Notes: generated by a model from the letters alone, not told the origin. DNA of 64,000 nt from Balneolaceae bacterium UBA7797 (GCA_002480645.1 DLCN01000004.1:132261-196260); one strand, 5' to 3'. Numbered from the stretch's first letter, positions 51,846-61,459 are shown. A program made the numbers and translations.

Positions 51846-52797
51846 ACCACTATACACTCCCGGTAATACGGAACTCTGGGAAGGAAGAATAGATTCAGAA
51901 ACAGATCCCGATCAATTCAGATACCATCAGGTAGTACATTGTGTGGATCTTAATTCCATTGATTCCAAACGGGAATTTGCCTTATTGGGATTTGCAAGTG
52001 ATGTTGGGGTGAAACGTAATCATGGGCGTACCGGTGCTGCTCAGGGACCTGATTATTTCCGTAAAGCCGTTGGTTCACTATGCTGGCATCGGGGGCCTTC
52101 AGGGTTTCTTGATGCGGGTAACATCACTCCGGATGGTGATGATCTGGAATCGGCTCAGGAGCAGTTGGGGGAATCCGTTTATCACCTCCTTTCAAACAAT
52201 AAGAAACCGTTTATCATTGGTGGCGGACACGAAACAGCATTCGGTCATTATCTTGGAGTTGCCAAATATCTGAAGGAAGTGGAGCCGGAGGCCAAACTTG
52301 GAATTCTCAATATTGATGCTCATTTCGATCTCAGGTCTTACGATAAAGCACATTCGGGATCCCCTTTTCTGCAAGCTCATGAACATGCGGAAGCCAACGA
52401 TCTGGACTTGAAGTATTTTGTGTATGGCATCAACCCTATGAATAATACCACGCACCTGTTTAATAAAGCCGGGGATCTCGGAGCGGGTTATTGTACCAAT
52501 CAGGAGATCTTTACCCATGAGCTCGATGCCCTTCAAAAGCTGCGTTATTTCTTAGCCAGCCGCACTCATATTTACCTCACTGTATGCCTGGATGTTTTCC
52601 ATTCGGCGATGGCTCCGGGGGTGAGTGCTCCGGCATGGAATGGCATACGGTTAAGTCATGCCCAAAAAGTATTTGAGTTTATTCGCCGATCAGGAATGCT
52701 GGTTTCGATGGATGTCTGTGAACTGAACCCACTTTATGACGAACACGAAAAAACAGCCAAAGTAGCAGGAACCTTATTCAGTGAGCTGGTCGGGTAG
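51838..52797 (+). CDS. hutG: Formimidoylglutamase
   Basis: This is the fourth hut step, N-formimino-L-glutamate to glutamate plus formamide. The ureohydrolase (arginase) fold is shown by GGGHETAFGHYLG, NIDAHFDLR and LDVFHSAMAPGVSAP, whose histidines and aspartates bind two manganese ions. RNHGRTGAAQGPDYFR near residue 60 is typical of HutG as against agmatinase. The 319 residues are complete. With HutH, HutU and HutI the route to glutamate is complete. The 3' end overlaps that of the convergent transporter gene by 24 bases. Confidence 0.93.
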   Translation: MNKPLYTPGNTELWEGRIDSETDPDQFRYHQVVHCVDLNSIDSKREFALLGFASDVGVKRNHGRTGAAQGPDYFRKAVGSLCWHRGPSGFLDAGNITPDGDDLESAQEQLGESVYHLLSNNKKPFIIGGGHETAFGHYLGVAKYLKEVEPEAKLGILNIDAHFDLRSYDKAHSGSPFLQAHEHAEANDLDLKYFVYGINPMNNTTHLFNKAGDLGAGYCTNQEIFTHELDALQKLRYFLASRTHIYLTVCLDVFHSAMAPGVSAPAWNGIRLSHAQKVFEFIRRSGMLVSMDVCELNPLYDEHEKTAKVAGTLFSELVG

Positions 52798-53730
52798 ATT
52801 TTTTTCCAGTGTTTGTACCGGAACTTCCATTTCCTGAACACGCGGAAAGGAAGTCTTTGGTTTGGGCCGGGACAATGCAATGATATTTCCTGCAAGTATC
52901 AACACAGATCCGGCCAGACTGTAGAAACTCCAGGTATAATCTTCGAAGATGGTGGACAGGAGCAGTGCAATAACCGGGGCAATTACACTAACGTAAGCAG
53001 CTTTACCGGCTCCAATATTTCCGATCAATGTTAAATACGCGCCAAAAGCGACCACCGAGCCCAGAATAGCCAGATAAAACAGGGAACCGATATAGGATGG
53101 ATTCATTTCGAAGGTGATAGGTTTTCCACTCACAACAGCGATCAGGAACATAGCCAGCGCTCCGTAACTCATGCCATAAGCATTTGAAGGAATCACAGGG
53201 ATACCTCGCTGTTGATTTGCAGCCGAGGTAATATTCCCCAAAGATGCTACAAAAGTGCCTGAAACGGCAAACATCACTCCAATAACCCGGTCGTCGGAAA
53301 ATGAAAACTGAGAAAGATCCTTGTGAAAGATCAGACCGGTACCGATCAAACCAAACAGAGCTCCCAGTACGACCCGGTATTCAAAGGCTGTTTTCAGGAA
53401 TATCCTTCCATTCAGGATGTTCAAAAAAACGAGCAAGGAAAAGAGAAGGCCGACCAGACCACTGGTTAAGTATAATTCTGAGATATAGATCAGCCAGTAG
53501 TTGAATCCAAACAGAAAAAGACCCTGAAGTAAGATGTACCCGTGTTCTTTCAGGGTAAAATTCATCTTCAGTTTCCATAATCGTGAAACGGCCAGCATCA
53601 GAACACCGGCGATACCGAAGCGGTAGGCTACCGAATACATAGCGTCTACATTTCCGACCTGAAATTTGATCACAAACCAGGTGGAGCCCCATATCAGAGT
53701 AGGAGTAAGAAAGAGAAGTATATTTTTCAT
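52774..53730 (-). CDS. EamA/DMT superfamily transporter
   Basis: This is a ten-helix drug/metabolite transporter, predicted to export metabolites or amino acids. The ATG at 53730 (MKNILLFLTPTLIWGSTWFV) gives 318 residues and the typical first helix; the longer frame to 53829 adds a non-family N-terminus. Two EamA repeats are visible: TPTLIWGSTWFVIKFQVG at the start and LFYLAILGSVVAFGAYLTLI late. The C-terminus is basic and cytoplasmic. The substrate is unknown. Confidence 0.88.
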   Translation of the reverse strand: MKNILLFLTPTLIWGSTWFVIKFQVGNVDAMYSVAYRFGIAGVLMLAVSRLWKLKMNFTLKEHGYILLQGLFLFGFNYWLIYISELYLTSGLVGLLFSLLVFLNILNGRIFLKTAFEYRVVLGALFGLIGTGLIFHKDLSQFSFSDDRVIGVMFAVSGTFVASLGNITSAANQQRGIPVIPSNAYGMSYGALAMFLIAVVSGKPITFEMNPSYIGSLFYLAILGSVVAFGAYLTLIGNIGAGKAAYVSVIAPVIALLLSTIFEDYTWSFYSLAGSVLILAGNIIALSRPKPKTSFPRVQEMEVPVQTLEKNLPDQLTE

Positions 53731-53827
53731 AATGGAAAATTCACAGCAAAAGTAATGCAACGAACGATGGGAGTAAATGCCATGTCCAAACTCTGTAACA
53801 TTGATCTTATGGGGGAAAGGTTTAAAC

Positions 53828-53853
53828 AAAATCTAATACAAATATTAGATTTT
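53828..53853. repeat. Perfect 10-bp inverted repeat before the first chemoreceptor
   Basis: AAAATCTAAT (53828-53837) and ATTAGATTTT (53844-53853) pair perfectly with a 6-base loop. The repeat lies 14 bases before the -35 of the sigma-28-type promoter, between divergent genes. It may be an operator or a simple terminator on either strand. Confidence 0.6.
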
Positions 53854-53866
53854 CAGGCAGGCGTAT

Positions 53867-53893
53867 TAAGTAATTGAATTCATAGTCCGATAA
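53867..53893 (+). promoter_or_regulatory. Sigma-28 type promoter of the first chemoreceptor gene
   Basis: TAAGTAAT (53867-53874), 11 bases, TCCGATAA (53886-53893), close to the flagellar sigma factor consensus TAAAGTTT-N11-GCCGATAA. The predicted start is about 53900, some 30 bases before the ATG. Confidence 0.75.
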
Positions 53894-53930
53894 AGGCAAA
53901 GCGTAATCTTAACTAATAGAGTATAATACA

Positions 53931-55736
53931 ATGGGTCTACGAAATAAATTCATGGTGCCAACCCTTGTCCTGACGGTTATTGGCTTTGGGTTGACCATCT
54001 TTATAGCAAATAATAAAGCTAGAGAGGCGGTAGAAACACAGATCAAAGAAGAGTTGAATCAGGTTGTAAAAATGACGGAAATACAGCTTGTGAACTGGGT
54101 AGAAAATGTGGAAGGCGAATTACAGTATTGGGGAAACCTGCCCGAGCTTACCAGACTTTTGGAAACGAATGAGCCATCATCGTATGTAAACGACATGCTC
54201 GCCCGGTATGCATCTAAATTCGATTATCTGGAAACGATCGCTCTGATCGATGACGGTGGAAAAGTGCTTGCTTCAGCCCAATTTGATCAGGATAAGGATA
54301 TGGATATGAATGTATTCCCGTCTTATAAGCAGGCACTGGAGCAAGGCAGTTCTTATTCTGAAATAATGCTGAGTCCGGTAAGTGGGAATTCAATTTTTAC
54401 GCTAAACAAGAAAATAACCGTGAATGGTAAGGTTGGAATAATTATGGCAGTGCTGGATCTTTCCAGTTTTACGTCAACCTATATAGAACCGATTAAAGTG
54501 GGTGAAAACGGGTATGCCTATGTGTTGGATGATGACGGAACCTTCATTGCCCATCCGGATAATTCACTGATCCTGAAAAGTAATGTGGTTAGAGATTATG
54601 AATTCGGTAAAAAGCTTTATGAAAACGAAAAAGGGGTATTTACATATACTTTTGAGGGAGAAGAAAAAGTATGTGCTTACATCCAATCTCCCAAGACCCA
54701 TTGGGTGATCGCAGCCGGAGCCTATATGGACGAAATGTTTGCACCGGTTAAAAGTTTATTCACCACGATCCTGTTGGTTGGCCTGTTAAGTATGGTCGTG
54801 ATCGGGGCGATTATATATTACATCTCTGAGTCGGTGGCTAAGCCGATAAAAGGGATCATCAATAACATGGGAAAAGGATTTGAGGAGATAAACAGCGCCT
54901 CTTCCGGAGTTTCTGAGTCGAGTCAGAGTCTGGCAAATGGAGCCGCTAAACAGGCAGCTTCCATGGAAGAAACAACCTCCAGTCTGGAAGAGATCTCTAT
55001 CATGGTGAAGCAAAATGCACAACACACCAAAGAAGTAGATAATCTCATTAAAACGGACCTGAAAGGGAGTTTCACATCAATGAATGAGCAGATCGTGAAT
55101 TCCAGAAAGGTATTGAGTGCCGCGGTAGATGCAAGTAACGAAACTGCTAAAGTGATCAAAGATATAGATGACATTGCGTTCCAAACCAACTTACTGGCCT
55201 TGAATGCAGCAGTGGAAGCTGCCCGGGCTGGGGATGCCGGAAAAGGATTCGCTGTGGTAGCGAATGAAGTGAGAAATTTAGCGCAAAGAGCGGCTGATGC
55301 CGCTCAGCAAACCGCAGAACTGATCGAGAATTCAAATCACCAGATCCTTGAATCCACTTCGTATAGTGAACAGATCTCTGACGCGATGACTCTGAACATG
55401 GATATTGTAGAAAAAGCATCACAATTGGTGGCCGAAATATCACAGGCATCATCAGAACAGACCGATGGAATTGAGCAGATCAATAATGCGATAAATCAGA
55501 TCGATCAGGTTACGCAATCAGTGGCCTCTGGTGCAGAAGAATCTGCTGCAGCAGCCGAAGAGATGGACGCTCAGGTTCAAACCATGACCCGGGCACTAAG
55601 ATCACTATTCGAAGTGATAGAAGGGCAAAATGAGGTTAAGAAATCAGGTATCTCAATTGGTGATAATCCCGTTGAAGGTAAGGTGAATAAGAAAATGAAA
55701 AACAAAGAGTTTGAACACGAACTTGTAGGTTTCTGA
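53931..55736 (+). CDS. Methyl-accepting chemotaxis protein
   Basis: This is a 601-residue chemoreceptor. It has membrane helix 1 (about 10-25), a periplasmic dCache-type sensor (about 40-275; GYAYVLDDDGTFIAHPDNS is characteristic), and membrane helix 2 (about 280-303). The cytoplasmic signalling domain carries the hairpin tip DDIAFQTNLLALNAAVEAAR and AGKGFAVVANEVRNLAQRAA, which binds CheW and CheA. Glutamine/glutamate methylation sites flank the hairpin. A HAMP domain is short or absent. A sigma-28 promoter precedes it. It shares its architecture with the next gene, a tandem duplicate. Confidence 0.95.
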   Translation: MGLRNKFMVPTLVLTVIGFGLTIFIANNKAREAVETQIKEELNQVVKMTEIQLVNWVENVEGELQYWGNLPELTRLLETNEPSSYVNDMLARYASKFDYLETIALIDDGGKVLASAQFDQDKDMDMNVFPSYKQALEQGSSYSEIMLSPVSGNSIFTLNKKITVNGKVGIIMAVLDLSSFTSTYIEPIKVGENGYAYVLDDDGTFIAHPDNSLILKSNVVRDYEFGKKLYENEKGVFTYTFEGEEKVCAYIQSPKTHWVIAAGAYMDEMFAPVKSLFTTILLVGLLSMVVIGAIIYYISESVAKPIKGIINNMGKGFEEINSASSGVSESSQSLANGAAKQAASMEETTSSLEEISIMVKQNAQHTKEVDNLIKTDLKGSFTSMNEQIVNSRKVLSAAVDASNETAKVIKDIDDIAFQTNLLALNAAVEAARAGDAGKGFAVVANEVRNLAQRAADAAQQTAELIENSNHQILESTSYSEQISDAMTLNMDIVEKASQLVAEISQASSEQTDGIEQINNAINQIDQVTQSVASGAEESAAAAEEMDAQVQTMTRALRSLFEVIEGQNEVKKSGISIGDNPVEGKVNKKMKNKEFEHELVGF

Positions 55737-55801
55737 CTTTGTAAACCCCTATTTATATAAGGTTGTATAAAGTATTTTACAAGAATCTGTCTCACAGCTA
55801 T

Positions 55802-55828
55802 TAAGAGATTAGCTCCAATTCCCGATAA
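55802..55828 (+). promoter_or_regulatory. Sigma-28 type promoter of the second chemoreceptor gene
   Basis: TAAGAGAT (55802-55809), 11 bases, CCCGATAA (55821-55828). It shares spacing and -10 sequence with the elements at 53867 and 23441. The second chemoreceptor therefore probably has its own promoter rather than only read-through. Confidence 0.75.
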
Positions 55829-55857
55829 AAAAAGTATTCTTTTAAAAAGGAGGGACA

Positions 55858-57720
55858 GTGAGATTTAATCTAAGAAACAGATTTATGGTACCCACTCTGG
55901 TACTTACGGTACTTGGGTTTGGTATAACTATATTTATCGCACAAAGACAAGCATCTTCAGCTGTTGAGAAACAAATCTATTCAGAGTTGGAGCAGGTTAT
56001 CAGCTTAACCGAGGTTCAGCTTGAGACCTGGCTGGAGCGTGTGGAGAAAGATCTGCGGTATTGGGAGAAACAACCGGCAGTAACAGATCTGATGGTCAAT
56101 AATTCTGATCCCGAAATGGTCAATGCGATGATCAAAGAATATGTTGGCCTGTTCCATTTCTTTGAGACCATTGTTCTCGGTTTAGATGACGGACTGGTGC
56201 TCGCATCTGCGCAGTTTGAAACCGATCATGGGATCAATATGCTTCAGTATCCTTTTTATGAGGAAGCCATAAAGAACGGGCGTTCTGTTTCTCCGGTACT
56301 ACGAAGTCCGGTAACCAATAATCCGATCGTGGCCATTAATATCAGGATCAGTCACGGGGAAAAGATCGGGGTAATATCAGCCATTGTAGATCTAAAACAC
56401 TTTGCAGATATCTATATCGACCCGATCAAAATCGGGGAAAGTGGATATGCGTATGTGATCGACGGACAAGGGGTGGTTATCGCGCACCCTGATAAAAGCA
56501 TTATTCTGGAAACCAATCTGGTTACCGATTACGATTTTGGAAAAAATCTTATTGCCTCAGAACACGGTGCATTTGAGTATAACTGGCAGGGTGAAGATAA
56601 GATCGTTGCCTATTCTCAGATCCCGTATACCGGCTGGGTGGTTGCTGCCGGCGCCCTGAAAGATGAGTTAATGGGAGAGGTGAATTCAATGTTGTTCATT
56701 ATTTCACTGGTAGGTTTCATTACGATGGTGATTGTTGGTATTACTGTGTTCTACATATCAAACTCAGTATCAAGGCCGATACAATCGATTATTACTGAGA
56801 TGAGTAAAGGTTTTGATGAGATCAGTAGTGCAACTCATGAGGTTACGGCATCCAGTCAGGAGCTGGCAGAAGGTTCTACCCGTCAGGCGGCATCTATGGA
56901 AGAGACAAGTTCGAGTCTGGAAGAGATCTCCATTATGGTTCGGCAGAATGCCTCGAATACCAAAGAGGTAAACCGATTGATGGATACCGAGCTGGAAGCG
57001 AATTTCAAAGATATGAACGAGCGTATCCGAAATACGAAGAACAAGCTTCAGTTGGCAGTTAATGCCAGTAACGAGACGGCAAAGGTGATCCAGAATATTG
57101 ATGATATTGCTTTTCAAACGAACCTGCTGGCGTTAAATGCTGCGGTTGAAGCGGCCAGGGCGGGAGAAGCCGGTAAGGGTTTTGCGGTGGTAGCCAACGA
57201 AGTTCGGAATCTGGCTCAACGAGCGGCTGAAGCTGCGCAGCAAACCGCAGAGTTGATAGAACACTCAAATCATGAGATCCTCGAATCTACGATGTATAGC
57301 GAGCAGCTTACAGAGGCGATGGAAATAAATATCAATATTGTAGATAAAGCTTCTTTATTGATCGCTGATATATCATCGGCATCGGGTGAACAGACCGAAG
57401 GGATCGAGCAGATCAATATGGCGGTGACCAGCATTGATCAGGTGACCCAGACAGTGGCCTCAAGCGCGGAAGAATCAGCTGCTGCGGCCGAAGAACTAGA
57501 CGCTCAGGTTGAGACCATGCTCCGTTCGCTCCGTAACCTCAGAGCAATTGTGGAAGGTGCGGATAGATCAACGCCCGCTAAGAGTACAATCACAATGAGT
57601 AGCGCAGGCAGTCGGACCAATAAGAACGGAACTAATAAGTCGACGTACGGAAGTGTTAATGATCGATTCTCCTATTCCAATGAATTCGAGATCGACGAAG
57701 ACCTTCCGGTACTAAGTTAA
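55858..57720 (+). CDS. Methyl-accepting chemotaxis protein, tandem paralogue
   Basis: This is a 620-residue chemoreceptor of the same design as its upstream neighbour: membrane helix (about 8-26), dCache sensor (GYAYVIDGQGVVIAHPDKS), second helix, and signalling hairpin DDIAFQTNLLALNAAVEAAR. The GTG start (55858) is preceded by a strong Shine-Dalgarno, AAGGAGG, 5 bases away. The first 25 residues (NRFMVPTLVLTVLGFGITIF) and the signalling half are nearly the same as in the first copy, while the sensor part has diverged, as expected for duplicates with different ligands. A good terminator follows. Confidence 0.95.
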   Translation: MRFNLRNRFMVPTLVLTVLGFGITIFIAQRQASSAVEKQIYSELEQVISLTEVQLETWLERVEKDLRYWEKQPAVTDLMVNNSDPEMVNAMIKEYVGLFHFFETIVLGLDDGLVLASAQFETDHGINMLQYPFYEEAIKNGRSVSPVLRSPVTNNPIVAINIRISHGEKIGVISAIVDLKHFADIYIDPIKIGESGYAYVIDGQGVVIAHPDKSIILETNLVTDYDFGKNLIASEHGAFEYNWQGEDKIVAYSQIPYTGWVVAAGALKDELMGEVNSMLFIISLVGFITMVIVGITVFYISNSVSRPIQSIITEMSKGFDEISSATHEVTASSQELAEGSTRQAASMEETSSSLEEISIMVRQNASNTKEVNRLMDTELEANFKDMNERIRNTKNKLQLAVNASNETAKVIQNIDDIAFQTNLLALNAAVEAARAGEAGKGFAVVANEVRNLAQRAAEAAQQTAELIEHSNHEILESTMYSEQLTEAMEININIVDKASLLIADISSASGEQTEGIEQINMAVTSIDQVTQTVASSAEESAAAAEELDAQVETMLRSLRNLRAIVEGADRSTPAKSTITMSSAGSRTNKNGTNKSTYGSVNDRFSYSNEFEIDEDLPVLS

Positions 57721-57729
57721 GATCGGTTA

Positions 57730-57756
57730 ACCAGCCCTTTATCCTGAAGGGCTGGT
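57730..57756. terminator. Bidirectional terminator hairpin after the chemoreceptors
   Basis: ACCAGCCCTT (57730-57739) and AAGGGCTGGT (57747-57756) form a perfect 10-bp stem with a 7-base loop. It lies between convergent genes, 10 bases after the chemoreceptor stop and 8 before the stop of the ppgK gene. It probably ends both transcripts; T-runs are short. Confidence 0.75.
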
Positions 57757-57763
57757 ACTGGTT

Positions 57764-58501
57764 TTATCTGTTTTCTTTGGCAGCCAGAGCGGCACCGATA
57801 ATTCCGGCATGATTGCGGTTCTCGGCAGGTACGATCGGAGTCTTTAGCTTCAGAAATTCCCGGTACTCCGGAAAATATTTACTGACCCCGCCTCCAAAAA
57901 TGATCAGGTCCGGCCAGAACAGGAATTCGATCAGCTGTAGATATTTACTTACTCTCTTCCCCCATTTTTTCCAGCTTAACTCCTCCTTTTTTCGCACGGA
58001 ATTAGCAGCATACTTTTCAGCAACGGTGCCTTTAAATGGGATATGTCCTAATTCTGTATTCGGTAATAACTGTTGCTTGTGAAAAATGGCGGTACCGATC
58101 CCGGTTCCGAAAGCAGCAATGATCACGGTTCCGTTCTTTCCTTTTCCGGCTCCGAATTTCATTTCGGCAAATCCCGCAGCATCCACATCGTTCACCAGAT
58201 GTGTCGGGCAGCCGGTATGTTTTTCGATCTGGGCAGAAGCATTCACCCCGATCCAGCTTTTATCAATGTTGGAAGCCGTCATCACAATTTCATTCACTAC
58301 GGCAGCCGGGAATCCACACCCCACCGGACCTTTCCAGTCAAAATTCTTGATGATCGCTTCTATGGTTTCGATCACAGCCTCAGGAGTGGCCGGTTGAGGA
58401 GTCGGTATTCGGTATCGTTCGGTTAGTAATTCACCTTTTTCAGTGTCAACAATGGCTCCTTTAATTCCGGAACCTCCAACGTCTATCCCTAAAATATTCA
58501 T
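57764..58501 (-). CDS. ppgK: Polyphosphate glucokinase (ROK family)
   Basis: This is a 245-residue glucokinase predicted to phosphorylate glucose from polyphosphate or ATP. The phosphate loop LGIDVGGSGIKGAIVD is canonical, followed by WKGPVGCGFPAAV, the catalytic aspartate region NDVDAAGFAEMKFG, FGTGIGTAIF, LPNTELGHIPFKG and LIIFGGGVSKY. These are the motifs described for polyphosphate glucokinases of actinobacteria and relatives. Compared with the TTG-start copy at 43568 it keeps all consensus glycines, so it is the more likely active enzyme. Confidence 0.9.
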   Translation of the reverse strand: MNILGIDVGGSGIKGAIVDTEKGELLTERYRIPTPQPATPEAVIETIEAIIKNFDWKGPVGCGFPAAVVNEIVMTASNIDKSWIGVNASAQIEKHTGCPTHLVNDVDAAGFAEMKFGAGKGKNGTVIIAAFGTGIGTAIFHKQQLLPNTELGHIPFKGTVAEKYAANSVRKKEELSWKKWGKRVSKYLQLIEFLFWPDLIIFGGGVSKYFPEYREFLKLKTPIVPAENRNHAGIIGAALAAKENR

Positions 58502-58573
58502 GCGATCACCTGTGTATAAAAATAGATTATGCCGCTAAAGTAGTGAAAAAGTGTTAGAAGCGTTAGCTGTAAA

Positions 58574-58909
58574 TCAGCGCCCGGAGCATTGTACACAGCG
58601 GGTTGTGTAAGGCATGAATTCAAGCCGGCCGAAGGGAATGGCTGCTCCGCATCTCTGGCAGACACCAAACTCTTTGGTCTGGCTGCGTTCCAGTGCTGTT
58701 TCCAGACGTTGAAGTACTTTTTTCTTCTCTCTCAACGAAGCTTCGTTAATGGATTTATTGTTGATGGCATCCATGCGTGAAACCCTGCCGATGGCACAAT
58801 CAGGAGCGATCGGTTTTGTTAATTCTATAAGTTCGGTGATCTCCTCCCGGTGAGCAGCGATCTGTTGTTCAATGATCTCAACCAGGCTTTTCTTTTCACT
58901 GTCAGTCAT
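58574..58909 (-). CDS. TraR/DksA-type zinc finger protein
   Basis: This is a 111-residue DksA-like protein with an N-terminal coiled-coil helix pair (about 5-75, rich in Glu, Lys and Arg) and a C-terminal four-cysteine zinc finger (CQRCGAAIPFGRLEFMP, then CVQC; about 84-107). The family binds the secondary channel of RNA polymerase and assists ppGpp responses, or acts as a small regulator. It is shorter than E. coli DksA and lacks the usual coiled-coil tip DxxDxA as far as I can see, so it belongs to the wider TraR/DksA group. It is single on its strand. Confidence 0.88.
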   Translation of the reverse strand: MTDSEKKSLVEIIEQQIAAHREEITELIELTKPIAPDCAIGRVSRMDAINNKSINEASLREKKKVLQRLETALERSQTKEFGVCQRCGAAIPFGRLEFMPYTTRCVQCSGR

Positions 58910-59017
58910 ATTCTTTACTGATTTAGTCAGGAATGGAATATCAGTAATTCATTTGAAATACTCATGAATCCGGTTTAAATGTCCACCGGAATAAAATTCA
59001 CAATAACTAACCCTTAA

Positions 59018-59057
59018 ACAAGCCTGCCCGGGAATGAACATTAATCGGGTAGCTTGT
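59018..59057 (+). promoter_or_regulatory. Interrupted stem-loop upstream of the S9 peptidase gene
   Basis: ACAAGC (59018-59023) with GCTTGT (59052-59057) and inside it CCCG (59027-59030) with CGGG (59046-59049) make a hairpin with a small internal loop. It lies in the 240-base gap before the S9 peptidase gene. It is possibly an operator or leader structure. Confidence 0.4.
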
Positions 59058-59149
59058 GAAAAATGGGTCCGGGAATAAGGAAATTTTCCGAAAAAATGAT
59101 ACGTTCAGGTAACCGTACAAATTAAATGTTAACCTAACCTTAAAGTTTC

Positions 59150-61174
59150 ATGAAACATAATTATTGGAAGAACGGATGGTTGAGTGTGTTGATGGTAATG
59201 GCGCTAAGTATGTCAGCCTTTGCACAAGCCGGACTCACCCCCATCCAGTTGTCTAAAATTGAAAGTGTTGGATCAGTCTATATGTCGGAAGATGGGATGA
59301 CTGCTGCTTATACCGTAACCAAACCGGCCGATCCCTTTAAAGAAAACGCCCTTCCAACTTCACATCTCTATCTGTATGATGTGAAAACCGGAGACACCAA
59401 GCCCTTTATTACCGGTATGAGTGTGAGTGGAATTGCTTTCCGTCCAAAACACAACAGCATCACCTTTTTAGCCAAAAAGGACGGAGATGCCACCCGCAGT
59501 ATTTACGAGATACAACTGAATGGCGGAGAAGCACAAAAACTGTATGCTTTTAAAACGAATATCTCAGGATATTCGTGGGGTAGCGATGGCGACCATCTGG
59601 TATTCCGTGCAACAGAACCCATGCAAAAAGAAGAATCTCCTCTTCCCTATCAGCCGGAAGTGTATGAAGAAAACCTGTCCGGAACAGTTGCCTACATGCA
59701 GAATGTGGCTGTTAAAGGGCATATGCCACATAGAATTCCCGTAGATGGCGTTGTGTATTCGGCGCACTGGAGCCCGGATATGGAAAAAGTGGCATTGGGA
59801 GTAGCACCATCTCCATTTGTAGACGATTACTACATGAGCCAAAAGCTGGTGGTAATCAGCCATGAAAAGCGGGAAGTGATCGCTGAAATCGATCATGAAG
59901 GAAAACTCGGGGAATACCATTGGAGCCCGGACAGCAAACATATTGCTATGATCGCGGCTGCAACCCTGAATGACCCGATCGATGGCCGATTAAAGATCGC
60001 AGATGCATCCACCGGAAAAACCACCATGCTGCAGGAAGAGTTTAAAGGCAAGTTCGATCAGATAGAATGGAAGGATAATAAAACGTTGTACTACCTCGCG
60101 AGTAAAGGCGTGTGGTCGGAATTTGGCACCATTAAAACCGATGGAAAAATGAGTCCTGTCGTAAAAACCGGTGGACCTATCCTGAACGCTTTTGCGGGAG
60201 GAAACGGGAATTTTGTATTTGATGCCGAAACCCCTGAACATCCCGACGAATTATATGTGATGAAGAAAGGAGATAAAGCTCCCAAACGGGTAACAAACAG
60301 TAACCCATGGCTGGATGAAGTTCCCAAAGGCAAGCAGGAAGTAGTTGTGTACACCACCAAAGACGGAATGATGATCGAAGGAATTCTGACCTATCCGGTT
60401 GGCTATGAAAAAGGCGAACGCTATCCGGTGATCACTGTAGTTCACGGCGGACCGGAAGCACATTACGATAATGGATGGCTTACCGCTTATTCTATGGCCG
60501 GGCAAGTAGGCGCAGGACAGGGTTTTGCCGTTTTCTACCCGAACTATCGTGGAAGCACCGGGCGAGGACTCGAATTCGCGATGAGCAGTCAGGCTGATAT
60601 GGCCGGCGCTGAATTTGATGATGTGGTGGAAGGTGTCGATTACCTCATCGCCGAAGGAATTGCAGACAAAGACAAGATCGGTGTGACCGGTGGTTCGTAC
60701 GGTGGATATGCCACAGCATGGATGAGCACGTACTACAGCGATCGTTTTGCTGCGGGAGTGATGTTTGTAGGAATCTCGAACAACATCTCTAAATGGGGAA
60801 CCAGCGATATACCGGAAGAATTATTTCAGGTGCATTCCAGAGAGCGCATCTGGGATAACTATGAGGATTTCCTGAAACGCAGCCCGATCTATTATGTGGA
60901 CAGAGCCGAGACTCCTTTATTGATCATGCATGGTAAAAATGATACCCGGGTAGATCCGGGTCAATCTTATGAGCTGTATCGGCACATAAAAACAAGAACC
61001 GATACTCCGGTGCGGCTGGTACTGTATCCGGGCGAAGGTCATGGTAACCGGCATGCTACCGCTCAGTTCGATTACAACCTGCGAATGCTTCGCTGGTTCA
61101 ACGAATATCTGAAAGGGGATAAAGAACAACCCGGAACCGAACTGGAAATGGACGAAATGTCGATCGAGAAATAA
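59150..61174 (+). CDS. Exported S9 family serine peptidase
   Basis: This is a 674-residue predicted secreted prolyl-oligopeptidase family enzyme (dipeptidyl or acylaminoacyl peptidase type). The signal peptide is about 1-25 (LMVMALSMSAFAQ). A beta-propeller spans about 35-385 with TolB-like blades (SWGSDGDHLVFRA, HWSPDMEKVALG, HWSPDSKHIAMIA). The catalytic domain spans about 400-660: serine in GVTGGSYGGYATAW, aspartate in HGKNDTRVDPGQSY, and histidine in GEGHGNRHATAQ. The usual FYPNYRGSTGRG precedes the serine. A strong terminator follows, so it is monocistronic. Peptide uptake or breakdown is the probable role. Confidence 0.95.
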   Translation: MKHNYWKNGWLSVLMVMALSMSAFAQAGLTPIQLSKIESVGSVYMSEDGMTAAYTVTKPADPFKENALPTSHLYLYDVKTGDTKPFITGMSVSGIAFRPKHNSITFLAKKDGDATRSIYEIQLNGGEAQKLYAFKTNISGYSWGSDGDHLVFRATEPMQKEESPLPYQPEVYEENLSGTVAYMQNVAVKGHMPHRIPVDGVVYSAHWSPDMEKVALGVAPSPFVDDYYMSQKLVVISHEKREVIAEIDHEGKLGEYHWSPDSKHIAMIAAATLNDPIDGRLKIADASTGKTTMLQEEFKGKFDQIEWKDNKTLYYLASKGVWSEFGTIKTDGKMSPVVKTGGPILNAFAGGNGNFVFDAETPEHPDELYVMKKGDKAPKRVTNSNPWLDEVPKGKQEVVVYTTKDGMMIEGILTYPVGYEKGERYPVITVVHGGPEAHYDNGWLTAYSMAGQVGAGQGFAVFYPNYRGSTGRGLEFAMSSQADMAGAEFDDVVEGVDYLIAEGIADKDKIGVTGGSYGGYATAWMSTYYSDRFAAGVMFVGISNNISKWGTSDIPEELFQVHSRERIWDNYEDFLKRSPIYYVDRAETPLLIMHGKNDTRVDPGQSYELYRHIKTRTDTPVRLVLYPGEGHGNRHATAQFDYNLRMLRWFNEYLKGDKEQPGTELEMDEMSIEK

Positions 61175-61201
61175 GCAGAGATTCTGTTACGCTTAATATT
61201 G

Positions 61202-61233
61202 AAAGCCCCGGCGCAGTAGTGTCGGGGCTTTTT
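61202..61233 (+). terminator. Intrinsic terminator after the S9 peptidase gene
   Basis: AAAGCCCCG (61202-61210) pairs with CGGGGCTTT (61223-61231), and T residues run to 61233. This is a clear Rho-independent terminator 30 bases after the stop. Confidence 0.93.
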
Positions 61234-61459
61234 AGTTGGAGCACGGAGTTGAATAGCAGTCCTGCCGGTTTGCAACCTGCATAGTGGACAAAAAGCAGGG
61301 ACAGGATGTGAATGCAGCCTGTTATGTAATATTGGTAGGTGATGGAAGTCCGGAGACTTCCGGAGTTGGTACTGTTTCCAAAGGAATCCATTTGGGACAA
61401 GATTTAAACCTGAAAGATCAGGAGGATGAGTACCGTATCACAAGGGTTTTGCCCTTTAT

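Noticed and set aside
52192..52536. Minus-strand frame of 114 codons within hutG
   Set aside because: It is a shadow of hutG, which has complete ureohydrolase metal motifs.
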